The notes under the pieces were generated by a model that saw only the letters and a program-made list of their open reading frames with translations, had not been told where the DNA came from and ran no database searches. The position numbers and the translations under genes are program-made. Shown here piece after piece: positions 60,988 through 64,000 of a stretch of 64,000 nucleotides of DNA. This DNA comes from Nostoc linckia FACHB-104. GTDB lineage: Bacteria; Cyanobacteriota; Cyanobacteriia; Cyanobacteriales; Nostocaceae. The first letter of the stretch is position 1. Every line of letters begins with the position of its first letter. Location of the stretch: NCBI RefSeq assembly GCF_014696615.1, contig NZ_JACJQJ010000002.1, positions 219,624-283,623 of the forward strand, in the 5' to 3' direction.

Positions 60988-61629
60988 TTACGAATTTTTC
61001 CTATTTACTACCGTCAATAATTCACTAGGATGGTGAATTAAAAAATCCGGTTTTTGTTTTGCTAAAATTTCTGGGGAATTAAACCCCCAAGTGACAGCAA
61101 TTACTTGAATATTTGCTTTTTTTGAAGCTTCTATATCTCTAGTTTCGTCACCAACATAAATCACTTGTTGCGGTTTTAGTTGCCTTTGCTTTAAGACATT
61201 ATTAATAATAGTTTTTTTGCCAAAAATCGTGACCCCTGAGTAGATAAAATCAAATAAATTGTCTAGCTCATTAATTTTCAGGAATTCGGTCACATTATCT
61301 TTAGAATTAGAAGTAATGATTCCTAGGTGATAACCTTGAGATTTTAATTGTATTAAAGCTTCTTTAATTCCGGGAATCGGTTTAAATTCGTGAATTTTAT
61401 TTTTTAATTCTCCTTTAACTTTCTTGACCAAAAAAGGTATTTTAAATACAGAAATACCTGAGTATTTAATAATTTCCCTAGAAGTTAAGTTTTTCAGGAG
61501 AGCTAGCTCCTGCTGACTGATTTGGACATAGCCAAATTCTACAGCCAAACGATTAGCAATGCTTACGAGAGCGTCTACTGTATCTGCAATCGTGCCATCA
61601 AAATCAAAAATAATCACTGTCTGCGTCAT
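60988..61629 (-). CDS. HAD-superfamily hydrolase (phosphoglycolate phosphatase-like)
   Basis: 213 residues. The nucleophile motif is IIFDFDGTIADT, motif II LGIITSNS, motif III Lys in KKTIINNVLKQ, and motif IV VIYVGDETRDIEASKKANI. This fits the Gph/PGP-like HAD subgroup (cap type C1). The substrate is not predictable from sequence. The start overlaps the end of queG by 26 bases on the same strand, so translational coupling is likely. Confidence 0.92.
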   Translation of the reverse strand: MTQTVIIFDFDGTIADTVDALVSIANRLAVEFGYVQISQQELALLKNLTSREIIKYSGISVFKIPFLVKKVKGELKNKIHEFKPIPGIKEALIQLKSQGYHLGIITSNSKDNVTEFLKINELDNLFDFIYSGVTIFGKKTIINNVLKQRQLKPQQVIYVGDETRDIEASKKANIQVIAVTWGFNSPEILAKQKPDFLIHHPSELLTVVNRKNS

Positions 61630-62578
61630 TCTGTTGCCTAGATGCGTCTAGATTAGCACGGGCATTACGTCTCAACATTTCTGGTTTAATCCTTCGCAAG
61701 GCTGAGGCTGTAAATTGTCGCTCCCACTCCTCCTCTGAGATTTCTGCTAATTCTATCAGCTTCGGTGCCAGATTCCCAGGATAAGGATTAAATTCTTCCA
61801 CATCTGTGCTTTTGGCAAAACGTTGATTCCACGGACAAACATCTTGGCAGATATCACACCCTGCAACCCAGCCTTGTAAGTGGGGTTTAACCGTTACTGG
61901 TAATTGTTCTGCCCGATTTTCAATTGTATGATACGCAATGCAGCGATTAGCATCTACTACATAGGGTTGAGTAATTGCACCAGTAGGGCAAGCTTCCAGA
62001 CAGCGCGTACAGGTGCCACAATGTTCTGTAGCTGGGCGATCGCTCTCTAGTTCCAGATTGGTGATCATCTCTCCCAAAAATACCCAAGAACCATATTCCC
62101 TGGTAATTACATTGCCGTTTTTGGCAATCCACCCTATACCAGATTTTTGCGCCCATAATTTATCTTGTACCGGGCCTGTATCCGCATAATAACGCGCCTG
62201 GATATTTTCACTAAGTGATTGTACCCAAGCACTTAGTGCCTTAAGTTTTTTATGCATTACCTTGTGATAATCTCTTCCCCAACCATAGCGGGAAATCTTG
62301 GCATACTCCTCTCCTGGGGGACGTTGATGTGGTGTGTAGTAATTTAGCGCCACACAAATCAGCGATCGCGCTTCTGGCATTATCAAGCGGATATCCTGAC
62401 GCTTGGGGTTAGCCATCCATTCCATCTCGGCGTGATAACCCAGTGCTAGCCATGCTTGTAAACGCTGTGCTGCTGTTTCATCTACCCCATCTACAGCCGC
62501 AATTCCTACTTTGTGAAATCCCAACTCCTGTGCTTTTTTCTTTACCACATCACTCGTGGTTATGCCAGAGTTATTCAT
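61604..62578 (-). CDS. queG: Epoxyqueuosine reductase
   Basis: The last step of queuosine biosynthesis: reduction of epoxyqueuosine in tRNA using cobalamin and two [4Fe-4S] clusters. It has 324 residues. The N-terminal part has FHKVGIAAVDGVD and YYADTGPVQDKLWAQKSGIGWIAKNGNVIT. The Fe-S ligands are CGTCTRCLEACPTGAI and GCDICQDVCPWN. The cobalamin requirement fits the cobalamin genes in the same window. It overlaps the downstream HAD gene. Confidence 0.96.
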   Translation of the reverse strand: MNNSGITTSDVVKKKAQELGFHKVGIAAVDGVDETAAQRLQAWLALGYHAEMEWMANPKRQDIRLIMPEARSLICVALNYYTPHQRPPGEEYAKISRYGWGRDYHKVMHKKLKALSAWVQSLSENIQARYYADTGPVQDKLWAQKSGIGWIAKNGNVITREYGSWVFLGEMITNLELESDRPATEHCGTCTRCLEACPTGAITQPYVVDANRCIAYHTIENRAEQLPVTVKPHLQGWVAGCDICQDVCPWNQRFAKSTDVEEFNPYPGNLAPKLIELAEISEEEWERQFTASALRRIKPEMLRRNARANLDASRQQNDADSDYF

Positions 62579-62795
62579 TTATCTTATCTAAATTTTGCCA
62601 ATTAGCGGCACTCTAATCCTACTCTACACAGTCAATACATTGGTATTTAATTTACTATCCATATCATTTGTAACTTTTATTTGCGTTTTATTAAGAAATA
62701 CTGCAAGATGTACATCAAGAGGTCAAGCAACCCAGAGTGATGCACGCCTCCTCTCTATTTTGCAGAAAACTTATTAAATTGACTGCGGTGCAATC

Positions 62796-63317
62796 ATGAC
62801 ATTCACTTCTGATTCAGCCTCAACCCGTTTTTCTCAAGCTTTCAATTACAGCACCCAAGCGGGTGATGTCGTTAGTTCCAGCATTACTGTATTTCAAAGC
62901 CTCAGTGTTGACGACCAGTTAGCAGTGCTGTGGTATGCTTACACCGAAATGGGACGTTCCATTACACCAGCCGCTACCGGCGCTGCGCGTCTGCAATTCG
63001 CAGAAGGTCTATTGCAACAAATCAAACAAATGTCTCACCCACAGCAGTTAGAGGTAATGCGCGACCTCGCTGCTAAAAGAAATACTCAATTTTCTCGCTC
63101 TTATGGCGTTCTGGGTATTAATACTAAGTTGGCTTTCTGGTATGAATTATCAGAATTAATGGTTAAAGGAATAGTTGTACCTGTACCTGCTGGCTATCAA
63201 ATCTCTCGTGATGGTTCACAAGTATTGCAAACACTCAAAGATTTAGATTTTGGTCAACAAATCACAGTTCTCCGCAAGGTAGTTTCTGATATGGGTGTTG
63301 ACCCTTTTGCTGACTAA
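62796..63317 (+). CDS. Helical carotenoid protein, probably HCP4 clade, next to CTDH
   Basis: 173 residues, the closest of the three HCPs here to the OCP N-terminal domain: FQSLSVDDQLAVLWYAYTEMGRSITPAATGAARLQFAEGLLQQIKQMS, NTKLAFWYELSELMVKGIVVPVPAGYQIS and DFGQQITVLRKVVSDMGVDPFAD. The equivalents of Tyr44, Trp110 and Arg155 are Y49, W115 and R160. Its position just before a CTDH gene matches the HCP4-CTDH pair known from Anabaena. HCP4-type proteins can accept carotenoid from CTDH and form an OCP-like photoactive complex. A hairpin separates the two genes. Confidence 0.92.
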   Translation: MTFTSDSASTRFSQAFNYSTQAGDVVSSSITVFQSLSVDDQLAVLWYAYTEMGRSITPAATGAARLQFAEGLLQQIKQMSHPQQLEVMRDLAAKRNTQFSRSYGVLGINTKLAFWYELSELMVKGIVVPVPAGYQISRDGSQVLQTLKDLDFGQQITVLRKVVSDMGVDPFAD

Positions 63318-63387
63318 GGCTGTCGTAATTACTAATTATTCAATTCCATCTAGAGAAAGACTTTAGTACAAGCTAGAAATATATACC

Positions 63388-63414
63388 AAAAGCAGCTTTT
63401 TTTTAGCTGCTTTT
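63388..63414 (+). terminator. Perfect hairpin between HCP and CTDH (terminator or attenuator)
   Basis: A 10-bp perfect stem, AAAAGCAGCT (63388-63397) with AGCTGCTTTT (63405-63414), and a loop of seven T. The 3' arm ends in TTTT. It could be a partial terminator lowering CTDH relative to HCP, or a full terminator if CTDH has its own promoter. Confidence 0.7.
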
Positions 63415-63457
63415 GCCATGAATATTGATGTTCAGCTAGCCTAACAAAGGTAATTTT

Positions 63458-63883
63458 ATGACAGCTGCTCAATTTACAGGGACAACAGAAACCAACGAAT
63501 TTACAATAGAGGGAATTACAGAACCCAGTATTCTCAATTACTTTCAGGCTTTGAACGCTGGAGATTTTGCGGCAACAGCTGCGTTGTTTGCTGAAGATGG
63601 TACTATGTATCCACCCTTTGAATCTGGTTTTGTGGGGCCAGATGCGATCGCATCTTATCTAGAACAAGAAGCTCAAGGTATTAAAGCCGAACCGCAGCAA
63701 GGAATTATTGAGATTTTGCCAAACGAGCAAATTCAAGTCCAGGTAGCAGGAAAAGCCTTCACATCCTGGTGTGGTGTTAATGTTACTTGGTTATTTATTC
63801 TCAATCAACAACGCCAAATTGTAGAAGCTAAAATTAAACTCTTAGCCTCTCCCCAAGAGTTACTAGCTATGCGTCGCGATTAA
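63458..63883 (+). CDS. CTDH: OCP C-terminal domain homologue (NTF2-like carotenoid carrier)
   Basis: 141 residues with an NTF2 fold matching the OCP regulatory domain: FTIEGITEPSILNYFQALNAGDFAATAALFAEDGTMYPPFESGFVGPDAIASYLEQEAQGIKAEP and VTWLFILNQQRQIVEAKIKLLASPQELLAMRRD. The equivalents of OCP Tyr201 and Trp288 are Y28 and W111. A Cys (C105 in FTSWCGVN) occupies the position used for disulfide-linked dimers in Anabaena CTDH. These proteins take ketocarotenoid from membranes and hand it to HCPs. TAACAAAGGTAATTTT precedes the ATG. Confidence 0.93.
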   Translation: MTAAQFTGTTETNEFTIEGITEPSILNYFQALNAGDFAATAALFAEDGTMYPPFESGFVGPDAIASYLEQEAQGIKAEPQQGIIEILPNEQIQVQVAGKAFTSWCGVNVTWLFILNQQRQIVEAKIKLLASPQELLAMRRD

Positions 63884-63900
63884 GTATTTTGTAGGATGTC

Positions 63901-64000
63901 AGGACTTACGCAACTGGCACAAAGAGCGGGTAGGGCTGCGCCTTACCCCGTGACAATTCAAATCAAACCAAGCACATAAGAATACTTGGGCGTTTTAGTT
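63901..64000. mobile_element. MITE-like inverted-repeat element, copy 3 (left end only)
   Basis: AGGACTTACGCAACTGGCAC at 63901-63920 matches the left end of the element at 2442 almost exactly (one base differs over 20). The rest runs out of the window, and its interior (AAAGAGCGGGTAGGGCTGCG) differs from copies 1 and 2. The right end cannot be seen. Confidence 0.55.

Noticed and set aside
62595..62777. 60-codon frame upstream of the HCP4-type gene
   Set aside because: No ribosome-binding site and no domain. It begins in the divergent queG/HCP promoter region, which needs to be non-coding.
1..64000. CRISPR array
   Set aside because: The repeats found are contiguous 7-9-bp or 21-bp tandem units, or dispersed palindromes. 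None shows the regular repeat-unique spacer alternation of 60-75 bp, and no cas gene is present.
1..64000. tRNA or rRNA genes
   Set aside because: The intergenic regions were read for GGTTCGAAxCC-type T-loops and cloverleaf arms and for rRNA core sequences; none was found. A covariance-model search would be decisive.

Overview
The window looks like chromosomal DNA of a filamentous, heterocyst-forming-type cyanobacterium (Nostoc/Calothrix/Tolypothrix relatives). The reasons are: very frequent GCGATCGC (HIP1) octamers; A+T-rich intergenic DNA packed with short tandemly repeated repeats (CCCAATC-, GGGCAT-, GGTAATT-, CAAATGA-type units) and small hairpin or inverted-repeat elements; and many cyanobacterial families (UPF0182, DUF3352, DUF4079, DUF1997, helical carotenoid proteins, CrtW ketolase, short KdpD). 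No rRNA, tRNA, CRISPR array, intact insertion sequence or prophage was recognised. The genus assignment is an inference from style and gene content.

Layout. 1-7,000: end of a YARHG-domain protein, an old-yellow-enzyme reductase, a small secreted Cys-rich protein, an aldo/keto reductase, an orphan short KdpD, and two small unknown genes behind a LexA-type box. 7,480-13,626: a four-gene YbhGFSR-like ABC exporter with a 21/63-bp tandem repeat array inside it. 13,638-17,135: recG and an upstream unknown gene, probably one transcript, again behind a LexA-type box. 17,480-19,363: rpsB-tsf with a structured leader. 19,658-32,967: glycosyltransferase, UPF0182, a cNMP-binding protein, cobB, cobE/cbiG-C, a PG-binding protein, an ankyrin protein and small conserved proteins. 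33,146-39,948: SDRs, a phage-type muramidase, crtW, hrcA and a rhodanese. 40,039-50,640: DUF3352, tadA, plsC-like, a PrcA-like subtilase, the BolA-CGFS glutaredoxin pair, and an amidohydrolase/RutB-like/cupin group. 51,620-57,781: an undescribed zinc-ribbon plus tandem winged-helix-like operon, a GH10-like secreted protein and a hybrid histidine kinase. 57,989-63,883: three helical carotenoid proteins (HCPs) and a C-terminal-domain homologue (CTDH), with an ABC ATPase, queG and a HAD phosphatase among them.

How the genes fit together. CrtW makes ketocarotenoids such as those bound by OCP-family proteins. The three HCPs and the CTDH at the right end form a dense set of soluble carotenoid binders, the modular equivalent of the Orange Carotenoid Protein. 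Two sites matching the cyanobacterial LexA consensus (RGTACNNNDGTWCB) have the same layout, with a -10 hexamer abutting the box. One precedes a small protein with a possible sliding-clamp-binding peptide; the other precedes the unknown-recG pair. That makes them candidates for a small DNA-damage regulon.

Repeats are a major theme. A hairpin repeat family (tag AATACTTGTCGGTTAA where intact) sits at 3' ends of genes. A roughly 145-bp inverted-repeat element (ends AGGACTTACGC) occurs twice and starts a third time at the right edge. Single MITE-like elements lie at 5,905, 35,930 and 47,579. Repeat sequence of the intergenic type also lies in frame inside cobB, the fused ABC ATPase and the gene upstream of recG.
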